Assembly: GCA_002842205.1 (NCBI GenBank)
Contig: PHCI01000002.1
Location: 368,150 to 432,149, forward strand
Origin: Betaproteobacteria bacterium HGW-Betaproteobacteria-3
GTDB lineage: Bacteria; Pseudomonadota; Gammaproteobacteria; Burkholderiales; Burkholderiaceae_C
Direction: 5' to 3'
Length of the DNA stretch: 64,000 nucleotides
The notes under the pieces are model-generated. The model ran no database searches and was not told the DNA's origin. It saw only the letters and a program-made list of their open reading frames with translations. Below, in pieces: positions 44,135 through 52,181 of the stretch (position 1 is its first letter; the number at the start of each line of letters is the position of its first letter). The position numbers were made by a program, and so were the translations under genes.

Positions 44135-44944
44135 CTAGCGCAGACTGCGCCAGAGCATGTAGCTGCCAAGGCAGATCAGCAGCACGGCGAAAAGCCGCTT
44201 GAGTGCCTGGGTGTCGATGCTGTGGGCCACCTTGGCACCGAGCGGTGCGAGGCTCACACTGGCCACCGAGATCACCACCAGCGCGGGCAGATAGACAAAG
44301 CCAAGCATCAGGTCTGGCATGCCGGGCGTGTTCCAGCCATTGACGATATAGCTCACCGTCCCGCCCAGCGCAATCGGGAACCCCAACGCGGCCGACGTGG
44401 CCACGGCCTGCTGAATGGGCACGCTGCACCAGGTCATGAACGGCACCGACACAAACCCGCCGCCGGCGCCAACCATGCCGGAAATCCCCCCGATCACCCC
44501 GCCTGCCGCCAGCATGCCCGGCGTCGCAGGCAGGTTGCGGGCGGCCTTGGGCTTGATGTTGGCAAGCATCTGGAACGCCGAGAAAAACAGGAACCCCGCG
44601 AACACCACGCCCAGCGAGCGGGCAGGGATGTGTGTCGTCAACAGCGAGCCCAGATAGGCGCCGAACACGATACCGGGCGACAGCGCAAAAACCACGGGCC
44701 AGCGCACTGCGCCGCGCCTGTGATGGGCGCGCACCGATGACAGCGATGAAAAGCAGATGGTGGCCAGGGAGGTGGCAATGGCGGTATGCACCACGTAGGC
44801 AGGCGCCACGCCCTGCTTGGCCAGCGCCCAGGTCATGAACGGCACCATGATCAGGCTGCCGCCAATGCCCAGAAGGCCCGCCAGAAACCCGGTGAATGAG
44901 CCCAGAAGGAGCAGTTCGGCAATCAGCAGCGGTTCAAGAATCAT
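44135..44944 (-). CDS. TauE/SafE-family membrane permease
   Basis: 269 residues from the ATG at 44944; a longer reading to 45025 would precede the first helix with an unlikely 27-residue leader. About eight helices in two pseudo-repeats: GFLAGLLGIGGSLIMVPFMTWAL near 17 and GMVGAGGGFVSVPFMTWCSVPIQQAVATSAALGFPIA near 150, the family signature. TauE/SafE proteins export small sulfur anions or organic acids such as sulfoacetate and sulfite. It lies convergent to the formate dehydrogenase and may not be related to oxalate. Confidence 0.88.
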   Translation of the reverse strand: MILEPLLIAELLLLGSFTGFLAGLLGIGGSLIMVPFMTWALAKQGVAPAYVVHTAIATSLATICFSSLSSVRAHHRRGAVRWPVVFALSPGIVFGAYLGSLLTTHIPARSLGVVFAGFLFFSAFQMLANIKPKAARNLPATPGMLAAGGVIGGISGMVGAGGGFVSVPFMTWCSVPIQQAVATSAALGFPIALGGTVSYIVNGWNTPGMPDLMLGFVYLPALVVISVASVSLAPLGAKVAHSIDTQALKRLFAVLLICLGSYMLWRSLR

Positions 44945-45009
44945 GGCGCGGCACGGTCGATGGGGATCGAGGGCCGGGGCATGACCGCCACTCTGCGAAC
45001 GGATGAAAG

Positions 45010-45182
45010 GTGTCTGCTGCACCACCGGATCGGCATCCTGAACCGGGGTTCAGGTGGGCGAGGGCAACCTGACGTTGGGTTCATCTGACGCGAGACGATC
45101 ACGCTCACCAGGTGATGTACCAAGCCCGGGCTCTAAGAGCATTGGTTCAAGGAAATATAAAACCCGGCGGGGCAGCAGACGC
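45010..45182 (-). ncRNA. ssrS: 6S RNA
   Basis: Reading on the minus strand, the transcript begins with GTCTGCTGCCCCGCCGGGTT and ends with GATCCGGTGGTGCAGCAGAC, which pair to form the closing stem. Between them lie TTGAACC and CCGGTTCA-type elements, in keeping with a large central bubble. It is about 173 bases long and lies directly after zapA, the conserved place for ssrS in many proteobacteria. 6S RNA mimics an open promoter and sequesters sigma-70 RNA polymerase in stationary phase. Exact ends are estimated. Confidence 0.82.
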
Positions 45183-45186
45183 CTTC

Positions 45187-45214
45187 ATTCTACGTGAGGC
45201 CTGCCCCGATACAA
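45187..45214 (-). promoter_or_regulatory. Sigma-70 type promoter of 6S RNA
   Basis: On the minus strand, a -35-like TTGTAT (45209-45214) and a -10 TAGAAT (45187-45192) are separated by 16 bases. The first base of 6S RNA would lie about seven bases after the -10. The promoter is placed in the short gap just after the zapA stop codon. Confidence 0.6.
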
Positions 45215-45225
45215 CGTCTATTTCG

Positions 45226-45591
45226 TCACAGTAACTGGCCGTCGTTGCCCAGCGCGATGTCCAGCCGCTGCACCAGATTGGCGAGCCGCGTGTCATTGGG
45301 GTCGTGGGTGCCGGCTGCCGGGAGAACGCTGTCGCCAAACACCGACTGCAGTTCGCTGTTGGCAAAGCTGGCCGCGGCCAGATTGGCCGCCTCGCGCTCG
45401 GAAACGTCAAAAGCAAGGTTCAGTGCGGCCAGCACCGCGATGCGGTCGCGGGCCTTGACCTTGCCTGCATCGCGGATGCGGCACATGGCGGTGTCCACGC
45501 GCTCCACCGCGTCGAGCAATCTGGATTCGCCACCTTCCGGGCAACCGAGCAGGTAGCTCTGACCCATGATCTGGACTTCAAGTTGCTTCAT
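45226..45591 (-). CDS. zapA: Cell division protein ZapA
   Basis: 121 residues on the minus strand. The globular N-terminal part (VQIMGQSYLLGCPEGGESRLLDAVERVDTAM) and the helical C-terminal region (ARDRIAVLAALNLAFDVSE) match ZapA, a cytoplasmic protein that bundles FtsZ at the division ring. It overlaps by four bases with the upstream coiled-coil gene and is followed by 6S RNA, a pairing conserved in betaproteobacteria. Confidence 0.93.
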   Translation of the reverse strand: MKQLEVQIMGQSYLLGCPEGGESRLLDAVERVDTAMCRIRDAGKVKARDRIAVLAALNLAFDVSEREAANLAAASFANSELQSVFGDSVLPAAGTHDPNDTRLANLVQRLDIALGNDGQLL

Positions 45592-45815
45592 GGGGTGTCC
45601 TTGGGCGCACTGGCGAGCGACTCCGGCAGGCGCTCGAGCAGGGCATCCACGCGTGCCCGCGCGGCGCTCAGGCGCGACTTGAGCGAATCGCGCTCATGGG
45701 TCAGCGTGTCAAGTTGCTGCATGAGCAGCGCGTTGGTGCGCTGCAGTTCGCCATAGCGCACGAGCAGGCGTTCCACGCGCTCGGCGATCAGGTCGGTCTG
45801 GGACGGGTTGGCCAT
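45588..45815 (-). CDS. Small coiled-coil protein upstream of zapA (TIGR02449/ZapB-like)
   Basis: 75 residues from the ATG at 45815. Almost the whole length is a helix with heptad pattern (DLIAERVERLLVRYGELQRTNALLMQQLDTLTHERDSLKSRL), the profile of the short coiled-coil proteins encoded before zapA in many betaproteobacteria. It probably binds ZapA or the division ring, by analogy with ZapB. ATGA overlap with zapA indicates coupled translation. Confidence 0.82.
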   Translation of the reverse strand: MANPSQTDLIAERVERLLVRYGELQRTNALLMQQLDTLTHERDSLKSRLSAARARVDALLERLPESLASAPKDTP

Positions 45816-45881
45816 GTCGGAATGTAAAGGTCGGCAACCATTGTAGGGTTTGCCGCCCCCATCGGCCTTTAGAATGGCGTT

Positions 45882-46095
45882 GTTGGTGCTCGCGGTGTGG
45901 TTCACATGCCGCAGTTCAACGGGAAGCAGGAGGGATGAGTTCACACGAACGCGCCTAACCTGCGCTGCCCCCGCAACGGTCAAGCAGACGAGCCGAAAGG
46001 CTCCGCTTTCATCACTCAGCCACTGGGCGCGTCGAACAGGCGCCTGGGAAGGCGATGAAAGTTGTTCTGCCAGCCCGGATACCGGCCAACAAGGT
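45882..46095 (+). promoter_or_regulatory. Cobalamin (adenosylcobalamin-class) riboswitch
   Basis: The conserved blocks appear in order: CACATGCCGCAGTTCAACGG then GAAGCAGG, TGCCCCCGCAACGGTCAAGC near 45964, CCACTGGGCG, GCGCCTGGGAAGGCG near 46040, and the B12 box GCCAGCCCGGATACCGGCC at 46069-46087. The element is directly upstream of btuB (46190). Binding of adenosylcobalamin would shut off its expression. A -10-like TAGAAT lies at 45870-45875, upstream of the riboswitch. Confidence 0.93.
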
Positions 46096-46189
46096 GACTG
46101 CATGACTTTGCCCTGGGGTGAGGCTGCAGCCGTATCGCTCATGCACTAGCGGGGACGCCGGTGAGGGCACTTTTCTTGGGTCTTTTCTT

Positions 46190-48154
46190 ATGAAATCGAG
46201 TTTTCTTCGGGCTACGCGGCCGCTTGCCGTGGCCGTTCGCTTTGCCATGCCTTCTTTGATGGCACTCTGCGCCTTGCCTGCGCGGGCGCAGTTGCCACCG
46301 CCCACGTCACTGCCGGCAACAGTGGTCACGGCTCCCCGGTTCGCCGAATCGGCCAGCGCGCTGCCGTTCGGCGTCAGTGTGCTGACGGCAGACGAAATCC
46401 AGGCGTCCGGCGTCAGCACGGTGAACGAAGCGGTCATGAAGCTGCTGGGCGTGGTGGGGCGACAGGATTTTTTTGGCGGGGGTGATTTCTCGCTCGACCT
46501 GCGCGGCTTTGGCAGCACTGCCGACAGCAACCAGATCGTGGTGGTCGACGGCATCCGGCTGAGTGAGGCGGACCAGGGCGGCACGCGGCTGGCTGGCATT
46601 CCCATTGACAGTGTGGAACGCATCGAGGTGCTGCGTGGCAGCGGGGCGGTGCTGTACGGCGAGGGCGCCACCGGCGGTGTGATCGTCATCACCACCAAGG
46701 CCGGCACCGGTGCAGCCCGGCGCAATACCGCTTCCCTTTCGTACGGCGCGGGCAGTTACGGGCTGCGCGATGCCCGGGTCAACGCCACCCTGGCGTCGGG
46801 CGGATTCTCGATGGATTTTTCAGGCACGCAGCGCAACGCCGACAACCATCGCGACAATTTCCGATCGGAGACCGATGCGGGTTCGCTGGCGGTGCAATGG
46901 AGCAACGACCGCCTGCGGCTGGGGGCACGGTATGCGCGCGACGAGCTCGAAACCCGGCTTCCGGGGGCCTTGTCGGCCGACCAGTTTGCGACCAACCCCA
47001 AGCAGACCAACAACCCCGACGACCACGCCAGCATCAACAACACGCGCACCAGCGTGTTCGGCGAGCTGTTCCTGGGCGGCTGGCAGCTGGGCGCCGACGC
47101 CGGCTGGCGCGACAAGGCCGTGGACAGCCAACTGAGCGGATTTCCCTTTGCCTTCAATATCGACGCCAACAATTACTCGCTGCGCGCGCGCCGTGAAGCC
47201 CAATGGGGCGGCTACAAAAACATCCTGGTGGCCGGCACCGACTACGGGCGTTGGGAGCGCGAGGTGCTGGGCAGTTTCGGCTCCACGGCGCGACAGACAT
47301 CGCGCGGCTGGTACCTCAAGGACGATGTCACCCTGCCGGGTGTGGCGACGCGGATCAGCGCCGGCGTGCGAACCGAGAAGCTCAACAAGACCAGCACCAA
47401 TGCACCCACGGGTCTGGCCGACCGGCAAACCGCCTGGGAGCTGGGCGCAAGCCAGCCCGTGGGTGCGGGGTTCACGCTGTACGGGCGACTCGGACGCAGC
47501 TTCCGGCTGGCCAATGTGGACGAGTTCAGCTTTACCTCGCCGGGGGTGGATCTGCTGGCCCAGCGCTCGCACGACCTCGAACTGGGCAGCCGCCTGGCCT
47601 ACGCCGGTGGCAAGGCCGAACTGCGGCTGTATCGCAGCAATCTGCGCAACGAGATCGGCTTCGATCCCAGCGCTGCGGGCCCGTTTGGACCGGGCGCCAA
47701 CGTCAACTTCGACCCCACGCGCCGGCAGGGGCTGGAGCTGGACACCTCGCACCGCCTGGCGCGCGCGGTCACGCTGCGCGTGAACGCGGCCTGGCGCGAG
47801 TCCACCTTCCGCTCGGGGGCTTACGCCGGCAATGACGTGCCGCTGGCACCGACCCAATCGGTGGCCGTGCGCGCCGACTGGCAGCCGCTGGCGCAACACC
47901 GGGTGACGGGTGGCGTGAACTGGGTATCCTCGCAACATCCCGACTTCGACAACCGCTGCCGCATGCCGTCCTACGCCACCGCCGATCTGCGCTACGCCTA
48001 CAACTGGCAGCAGGTGGAGCTGTCGCTGGGCGTGTCCAACCTGTTTGACCGCAACTTCTACACCCAGGCCTTTACCTGCGTGAGCGGCGTCACCAACGGT
48101 ATTTTCCCCGAAGCCGGGCGCGCTTTCACCGCCACCGCGCGGGTGCGCTTCTGA
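46190..48154 (+). CDS. btuB: TonB-dependent outer-membrane cobalamin receptor
   Basis: 654 residues from the ATG at 46190, 95 bases after the riboswitch; the upstream in-frame part is riboswitch tail. A signal peptide (MALCALPARAQ-L, ending near residue 35), a TonB box-like ATVVTAPRF, then the plug (about 45-160: GVSVLTADEIQASGVSTVNEAVMKLLGVVGRQ, VVVDGIRLSEADQGG, IERIEVLRGSGAVLYGEGATGGVIVITTK). The 22-strand barrel ends with the usual terminal aromatic residue (VRF). It imports B12 across the outer membrane with TonB energy. Confidence 0.93.
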   Translation: MKSSFLRATRPLAVAVRFAMPSLMALCALPARAQLPPPTSLPATVVTAPRFAESASALPFGVSVLTADEIQASGVSTVNEAVMKLLGVVGRQDFFGGGDFSLDLRGFGSTADSNQIVVVDGIRLSEADQGGTRLAGIPIDSVERIEVLRGSGAVLYGEGATGGVIVITTKAGTGAARRNTASLSYGAGSYGLRDARVNATLASGGFSMDFSGTQRNADNHRDNFRSETDAGSLAVQWSNDRLRLGARYARDELETRLPGALSADQFATNPKQTNNPDDHASINNTRTSVFGELFLGGWQLGADAGWRDKAVDSQLSGFPFAFNIDANNYSLRARREAQWGGYKNILVAGTDYGRWEREVLGSFGSTARQTSRGWYLKDDVTLPGVATRISAGVRTEKLNKTSTNAPTGLADRQTAWELGASQPVGAGFTLYGRLGRSFRLANVDEFSFTSPGVDLLAQRSHDLELGSRLAYAGGKAELRLYRSNLRNEIGFDPSAAGPFGPGANVNFDPTRRQGLELDTSHRLARAVTLRVNAAWRESTFRSGAYAGNDVPLAPTQSVAVRADWQPLAQHRVTGGVNWVSSQHPDFDNRCRMPSYATADLRYAYNWQQVELSLGVSNLFDRNFYTQAFTCVSGVTNGIFPEAGRAFTATARVRF

Positions 48155-48205
48155 CGGGCTGGACGTCGTGATGCACCGGCTGCGCCCCACCCCTGGAAAG
48201 CGGGC

Positions 48206-49066
48206 ATGAATACGCCCCCTGCGGCAGAGGGCACCGCACCGGCATCCTGGCGCCTGCGCGAATCGCGGGCGCCGGGGCCGCAGCGCATCGTCTGCCTGAC
48301 GGAGGAAACCACCGAATGGCTGTACCTGCTGGGTGAAGAGCGGCGCATTGTCGGCATCTCGGGTTACACCGTGCGGCCCCGGCGGGCACGTGACGAAAAG
48401 CCCCGGGTCAGCGCGTTCCTGAGCGCCCGGATCGACAAGATCCTGGCACTGGAGCCCGATGGCGTGTTCGGGTTCTCCGACCTGCAGGCCGACATCGCGT
48501 CGGCATTGATTCGCCACGGCGTGCCGGTCACGGTGTTCAACCAGCGCAGCGTGACCGAGATTTTTTCCATGCTGTACCAGGTGGCCGCGATGGTCGGGCA
48601 GGCGGCGCGGGGGCTGGCGCTCATGGACGTGATGCGCGCGCGGCTGCTGGCCATCGAACAGGCCGCCAAGGCACTGCCGCGCCGGCCGCGTGTGTTTTTT
48701 GAAGAATGGGACGATCCGCACATCAGCGCCATCGCCTGGGTGTCCGAACTGCTGGGCATCGCTGGCGGGGACGACTGCTTTCCCGAGCTGGCGCGCCAGC
48801 CCATGGGCAAGGACCGCATCATTGCCGACGGCGCCGAGATCGTGCGGCGCAATCCCGACATCGTCATCGGCTCCTGGTGCGGCAAGAAGTTCCGCCCGGA
48901 GAAGGTCGCCGCACGTCCGGGCTGGGAGGGTGTCAACGCGGTGCGCCACGGGCAACTGTTTGAAATCAAGTCGGCCGACATCCTGCAGCCCGGGCCTGCG
49001 GCGCTGACCGACGGGGTTGAACAGTTGCATCGCATCGTGGCGGCATGGGCGGCCCGACATGGTTGA
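48206..49066 (+). CDS. BtuF-like cobalamin-binding protein without a signal peptide
   Basis: 286 residues. Helical-backbone (type III) binding fold: QRIVCLTEETTEWLYLLGEERRIVGISGYTVRPRRARDEKPRVSAFLSARIDKILALEPDGVFGFSDLQADIASALIRHGVPVTVFN and VNAVRHGQLFEIKSADILQPGPAALTDGVEQL. Unlike the neighbouring BtuF, the N-terminus (MNTPPAAEGTAPASWRLRESRAPGP) is hydrophilic, with no export signal and no cysteine lipobox. It may act in the cytoplasm, for example as a corrinoid acceptor, or the true start may lie elsewhere. It is between btuB and btuF and surely part of the B12 locus. Confidence 0.78.
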   Translation: MNTPPAAEGTAPASWRLRESRAPGPQRIVCLTEETTEWLYLLGEERRIVGISGYTVRPRRARDEKPRVSAFLSARIDKILALEPDGVFGFSDLQADIASALIRHGVPVTVFNQRSVTEIFSMLYQVAAMVGQAARGLALMDVMRARLLAIEQAAKALPRRPRVFFEEWDDPHISAIAWVSELLGIAGGDDCFPELARQPMGKDRIIADGAEIVRRNPDIVIGSWCGKKFRPEKVAARPGWEGVNAVRHGQLFEIKSADILQPGPAALTDGVEQLHRIVAAWAARHG

Positions 49067-49109
49067 GCGACGGCCCATGCAGACCCGCGGCCAGCGTGCG
49101 GGGAGGGGC

Positions 49110-50072
49110 ATGTTTTTACGAATTTTTGAACAAAATATGCCTTTAGCCCCCGTCAAATGGTCATTGTTTGCTATTGATTCAGGTGTTGTTGGTGACCCGT
49201 GGCGGCGTGCCTTGCGCGTGGGCCTCATGCTGGCGCTGGCGGGCTGGCTGGGCCTGGCCCGCGCCGCAGCGCCGCTGGCGCTCACCGATGAGCGGGGTGT
49301 CACGGTCCGTTTCGCGGCCCCGCCGCAGCGCATTGTGAGCCTGCTGCCGTCGCTGACCGAAACCGTGTGTGCGCTGGGCCGTTGCGCGCAACTGGTGGGG
49401 GTGGACCGCTATTCCAACTGGCCCGCTTCGGTGCGCCGCCTGCCGCAACTGGGGGGGCTGGACGACAGCAACATCGAAGGCATTGTGGCGTTGCGGCCCG
49501 ACGTGGTGCTGTTGGCCCGCTCGGCGCGCGTCACGGCGCGGCTGGAATCCCTGGGCGTCAAGGTGCTGGCGCTGGAGCCCGACAGCCTTGCCGGGGCGCA
49601 GCGCGTGCTGCTGGCGCTCGGCCGTCTGCTGGCAGTGCCGGACGCGCCCAGGATCTGGGCCGATATCGAGGCCGCCACGGTCGCCGCGGTGCAGTCGGTG
49701 CCCGCACATGCCCGGGGGGCGCGCGTGTATTTTGAAGTCAGCAGCGTGCCTTACGCCGCCAGTGAAGCGTCTTTTATCGGCGAAATCCTGACGCGCCTGG
49801 GCGCGGTCAACGTGGTGCCGGCGGCGCTGGGGCCGTTTCCGGCGCTCAACCCCGAGTTTGTGGTGCGCGCCAACCCGGACGTGATCATGCTGGGCGAACA
49901 GGGTGGCCTGGCTCTGGCACAGCGCCCGGGCTGGGCCGCGATCCGCGCTGTGCGTGAGCAGCGGGTGTGCGCGTTCGGCGCCGCCGAATCCGACGTGCTG
50001 GCGCGCCCCGGCCCCCGCATGGCCGAAGCCGCCCGGCTGATGGCGCAATGCCTGCGCGACAAGGCGCCTTGA
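49110..50072 (+). CDS. btuF: Periplasmic cobalamin-binding protein BtuF, N-terminus supplied by a repeat
   Basis: 320 residues from the ATG at 49110, which has GGGAGGGG immediately upstream; an alternative ATG is at 49137. The hydrophobic signal stretch (VGLMLALAGWLGLARAA-APL) ends near residue 60. Mature part: QRIVSLLPSLTETVCALGRCAQLVGVDRYSNWPASVRRLPQLGGLDDSNIEGIVALRPDVVLL, ALNPEFVVRANPDVIML. The long N-terminal extension before the signal helix (including MPLAPVKWSLFAID) is the translation of a family A repeat, in the same frame as the copy in the enoyl-CoA hydratase. This makes the start uncertain: it may be later. It feeds BtuCD. Confidence 0.82.
   Translation: MFLRIFEQNMPLAPVKWSLFAIDSGVVGDPWRRALRVGLMLALAGWLGLARAAAPLALTDERGVTVRFAAPPQRIVSLLPSLTETVCALGRCAQLVGVDRYSNWPASVRRLPQLGGLDDSNIEGIVALRPDVVLLARSARVTARLESLGVKVLALEPDSLAGAQRVLLALGRLLAVPDAPRIWADIEAATVAAVQSVPAHARGARVYFEVSSVPYAASEASFIGEILTRLGAVNVVPAALGPFPALNPEFVVRANPDVIMLGEQGGLALAQRPGWAAIRAVREQRVCAFGAAESDVLARPGPRMAEAARLMAQCLRDKAP
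49126..49182 (+). repeat. Dispersed repeat family A, copy at the btuF start
   Basis: It contains CCTTTAGCCCCCGTCAAATG and GTCATTGTTTGCTATTGATT, the best preserved forward copy of the family. It overlaps the annotated N-terminus of btuF. Confidence 0.88.
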
Positions 50073-50089
50073 TCCCCACGGAAGATCCC

Positions 50090-51106
50090 ATGGAAGAAAT
50101 CACCCGCCAGAACCGCCAGGCCCTGCTGCTGGGGCTGGGCGTGCTCGCGCTCATCGCCAGCCTGCTGCTGGTGGGCGTGGGCGTGGGCAGCACCGGGCTG
50201 GCCAATGTCTGGGCACTGCGCGACGATCCGGCGGCATGGCAGATCGTGTGGGACATCCGCGTGCCCCGCACACTGGGGGCCGGGCTGGCCGGGGCACTGC
50301 TGGGCCTGGCGGGGGCGGTGGCGCAGGGGCTGTTCCGCAATCCGCTGGCCGATCCGTACCTGCTGGGCAGCGCCTCTGGTGCCGCGCTGGGCGTGGCACT
50401 GGCGCTGTCCCTGTGGGGCGTGTCGCCGCAGGCCGCGCAGTGGCTGGCGCGGGTGGGGCTGACCGGCGTGGCGTTCGCGGGCGCCCTGCTGGCGGTGCTG
50501 CTGACGCTGGTGCTGGCGCGCGGCGTGCAGCAGACGTTGCGCCTGCTGCTGGCCGGCGTGATTGTGGGCGTGGTGCTGGGGGCGTTGACCTCGCTCGTGG
50601 TGCTGCTCAACCCGGGCGTGATGCCGGCCATGCAGGCGTTCATGCTGGGTTCGACCAGCTTTGTCGGGTGGAGCGCCTGCGCCGTCATGGCCGTCGTGGC
50701 GCTGGTGTGCGGCGTCGCGGCCTGGCTGCTGGGGCCCGCGCTGGACGGCCTGTCGCTGGGCGAGGCCACCGCGCAAAGCCTGGGCCTGCCCCTGGGCACG
50801 CTGCGGGTGGCGCTGGTGGCGGTGCTGGCGCTGGCCACCGGCGGGGCGGTGGCGCAAACGGGGTTGATCGCCTTTGTCGGCCTGGCGGCGCCGCACCTGG
50901 TGCGCGCGGCGGTGAAAACCACGCACCGGCGCCTGATCGTGCTGTCCGCACTCATGGGCGCCGCGCTGCTGATGGCGGCCGATCTGCTGGCGCGCGGACT
51001 GACCGCCCCGCGCGAGTTGCCCGTGGGGGTGTTGACGGCGGTGCTCGGCGGCGGGTATTTGCTGTGGCTCATGCACCGGCGGGCGCGGCAGGGTGGGGCA
51101 GCATGA
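50090..51106 (+). CDS. btuC: Cobalamin ABC transporter permease BtuC
   Basis: 338 residues with about ten helices, starting at ATG 50090, 18 bases after btuF. FecCD/BtuC family: VWDIRVPRTLGAGLAGALLGLAGAVAQGLFRNPLADPYLLGSASGAALG near 56, AVAQTGLIAFVGLAAPHLVRAAVKTTHRRLIVLSALMGAALLMAADLLARGL near 265 (coupling region), and ELPVGVLTAVLGGGYLLWL at the end. The stop codon lies at the first base of the tandem repeat array. Confidence 0.93.
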   Translation: MEEITRQNRQALLLGLGVLALIASLLLVGVGVGSTGLANVWALRDDPAAWQIVWDIRVPRTLGAGLAGALLGLAGAVAQGLFRNPLADPYLLGSASGAALGVALALSLWGVSPQAAQWLARVGLTGVAFAGALLAVLLTLVLARGVQQTLRLLLAGVIVGVVLGALTSLVVLLNPGVMPAMQAFMLGSTSFVGWSACAVMAVVALVCGVAAWLLGPALDGLSLGEATAQSLGLPLGTLRVALVAVLALATGGAVAQTGLIAFVGLAAPHLVRAAVKTTHRRLIVLSALMGAALLMAADLLARGLTAPRELPVGVLTAVLGGGYLLWLMHRRARQGGAA

Positions 51107-51358
51107 GCGCCGCGCCGGGCCGCCCCAAGCAAGCTCGCGCCCCCTCAGGGGGCAGTGAAGTACACGCAGTGACGAACGTGGGGGGGCCTGACATGAGCGC
51201 CGCGCCGGGCCGCCCCAAGCAAGCTCGCGCCCCCTCAGGGGGCAGTGAAGTACACGCAGTGACGAACGTGGGGGGGCTGACATGAGGGCCGCCCCAAGCA
51301 AGCTCGCGCCCCCTCAGGGGGCAGTGAAGTACACGCAGTGACGAACGTGGGGGTTGAC
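51103..51358. repeat. Tandem repeat array (repeat family B) between btuC and btuD
   Basis: Three head-to-tail units: 51103-51192 (90 bases), 51193-51281 (89) and 51282-51358 (77, with an internal deletion). Each begins with ATGAG and ends with GTGGGG...TGAC, so each copy provides an ATG after a purine-rich stretch. Each has the hairpin GCCCCC-TCA-GGGGGC. A related inverted-orientation copy lies inside the 53198-54172 gene. The array ends one base before the btuD ATG. Confidence 0.92.
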
Positions 51359-52147
51359 ATGAACCAGCCCTCCGTGCCACGGGGCACACCTCTGGCGATC
51401 GACGCCCGCGGTGTTCATGCTGCGCTGGGTGGCGTCGAGGTCCTGCACGGTGTGGACCTCTCCCTGAAGGCGGGGTGCTGGACCAGCATCGTGGGCCCCA
51501 ACGGGGCCGGCAAGTCCACGCTGCTCAAGGTGCTGGCGGGCTTGCTGCCCCACACGGGTGCGGTGCACGTGCTGGGCGAACCGCTGGCACCCATGCCGAG
51601 GCGGCAACGGGCGCGCCGCATGGCCTGGCTGGGGCAGGGCGAAAGCGCGGCCGACGACCTGACGGTTTATGACGTCGCGATGCTGGGGCGGCTGCCGCAC
51701 CAGGCCTGGCTGGCGGCCCCGGGCGCCGAAGACCGCCGGGTGGTGGAGCAGGTGCTGCGCCTGACCCAGGCGTGGGACTGGCGAACTCGCGCGCTCGGCC
51801 AGCTGTCGGGCGGCGAGCGCCAACGTGTGCTGCTGGCCCGCGCGCTGGCGGTGCAGGCCGACGTGCTGCTCATGGACGAGCCGCTGGCCAACCTCGATCC
51901 GCCGCACCAGGCCGACTGGCTGGCCATCGTGCGCCAGCTCACGGTCGATGGCAAAACCGTGGTCAGCGTGCTGCACGAGGTGAGCATGGCGCTGCACGCG
52001 GACGAGGTGGTGGTCATGGCGCAGGGCCGTGTCGCGCACCGGGGCGGGCCGGGCGATCCGGCCACGCACGCAGCCCTGCAGCAGGTGTTCGATCACCGGC
52101 TGAGCATCCACCCGGTGGCCGGGCAGTGGGTGGGCATGCCGCACTGA
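51359..52147 (+). CDS. btuD: Cobalamin ABC transporter ATP-binding protein BtuD
   Basis: 262 residues; the start is the ATG at 51359, right after the repeat array (GTGGGGGTTGAC upstream serves as ribosome site). ABC ATPase: Walker A VGPNGAGKSTLLKVLAGL near 46, Q-loop near 86, signature LSGGERQRVLLARAL near 149, Walker B LLMDEPLANLDPPHQ near 170, switch His in VLHEVSMAL. It powers BtuC-dependent uptake. Confidence 0.95.
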   Translation: MNQPSVPRGTPLAIDARGVHAALGGVEVLHGVDLSLKAGCWTSIVGPNGAGKSTLLKVLAGLLPHTGAVHVLGEPLAPMPRRQRARRMAWLGQGESAADDLTVYDVAMLGRLPHQAWLAAPGAEDRRVVEQVLRLTQAWDWRTRALGQLSGGERQRVLLARALAVQADVLLMDEPLANLDPPHQADWLAIVRQLTVDGKTVVSVLHEVSMALHADEVVVMAQGRVAHRGGPGDPATHAALQQVFDHRLSIHPVAGQWVGMPH

Positions 52148-52181
52148 CCGCCGGGGCCGCGGGCGTGTGCGCCACGGTAGA

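Noticed and set aside
45010..45182. Possible small protein gene in the 6S RNA region
   Set aside because: Short frames exist but the paired ends, promoter and zapA linkage fit an RNA gene better.
46820..49333. 837-codon minus-strand frame opposite btuB and the cobalamin-binding genes
   Set aside because: It runs through a complete TonB receptor, and its translation is typical of an antisense frame (Arg, His, Gly rich).
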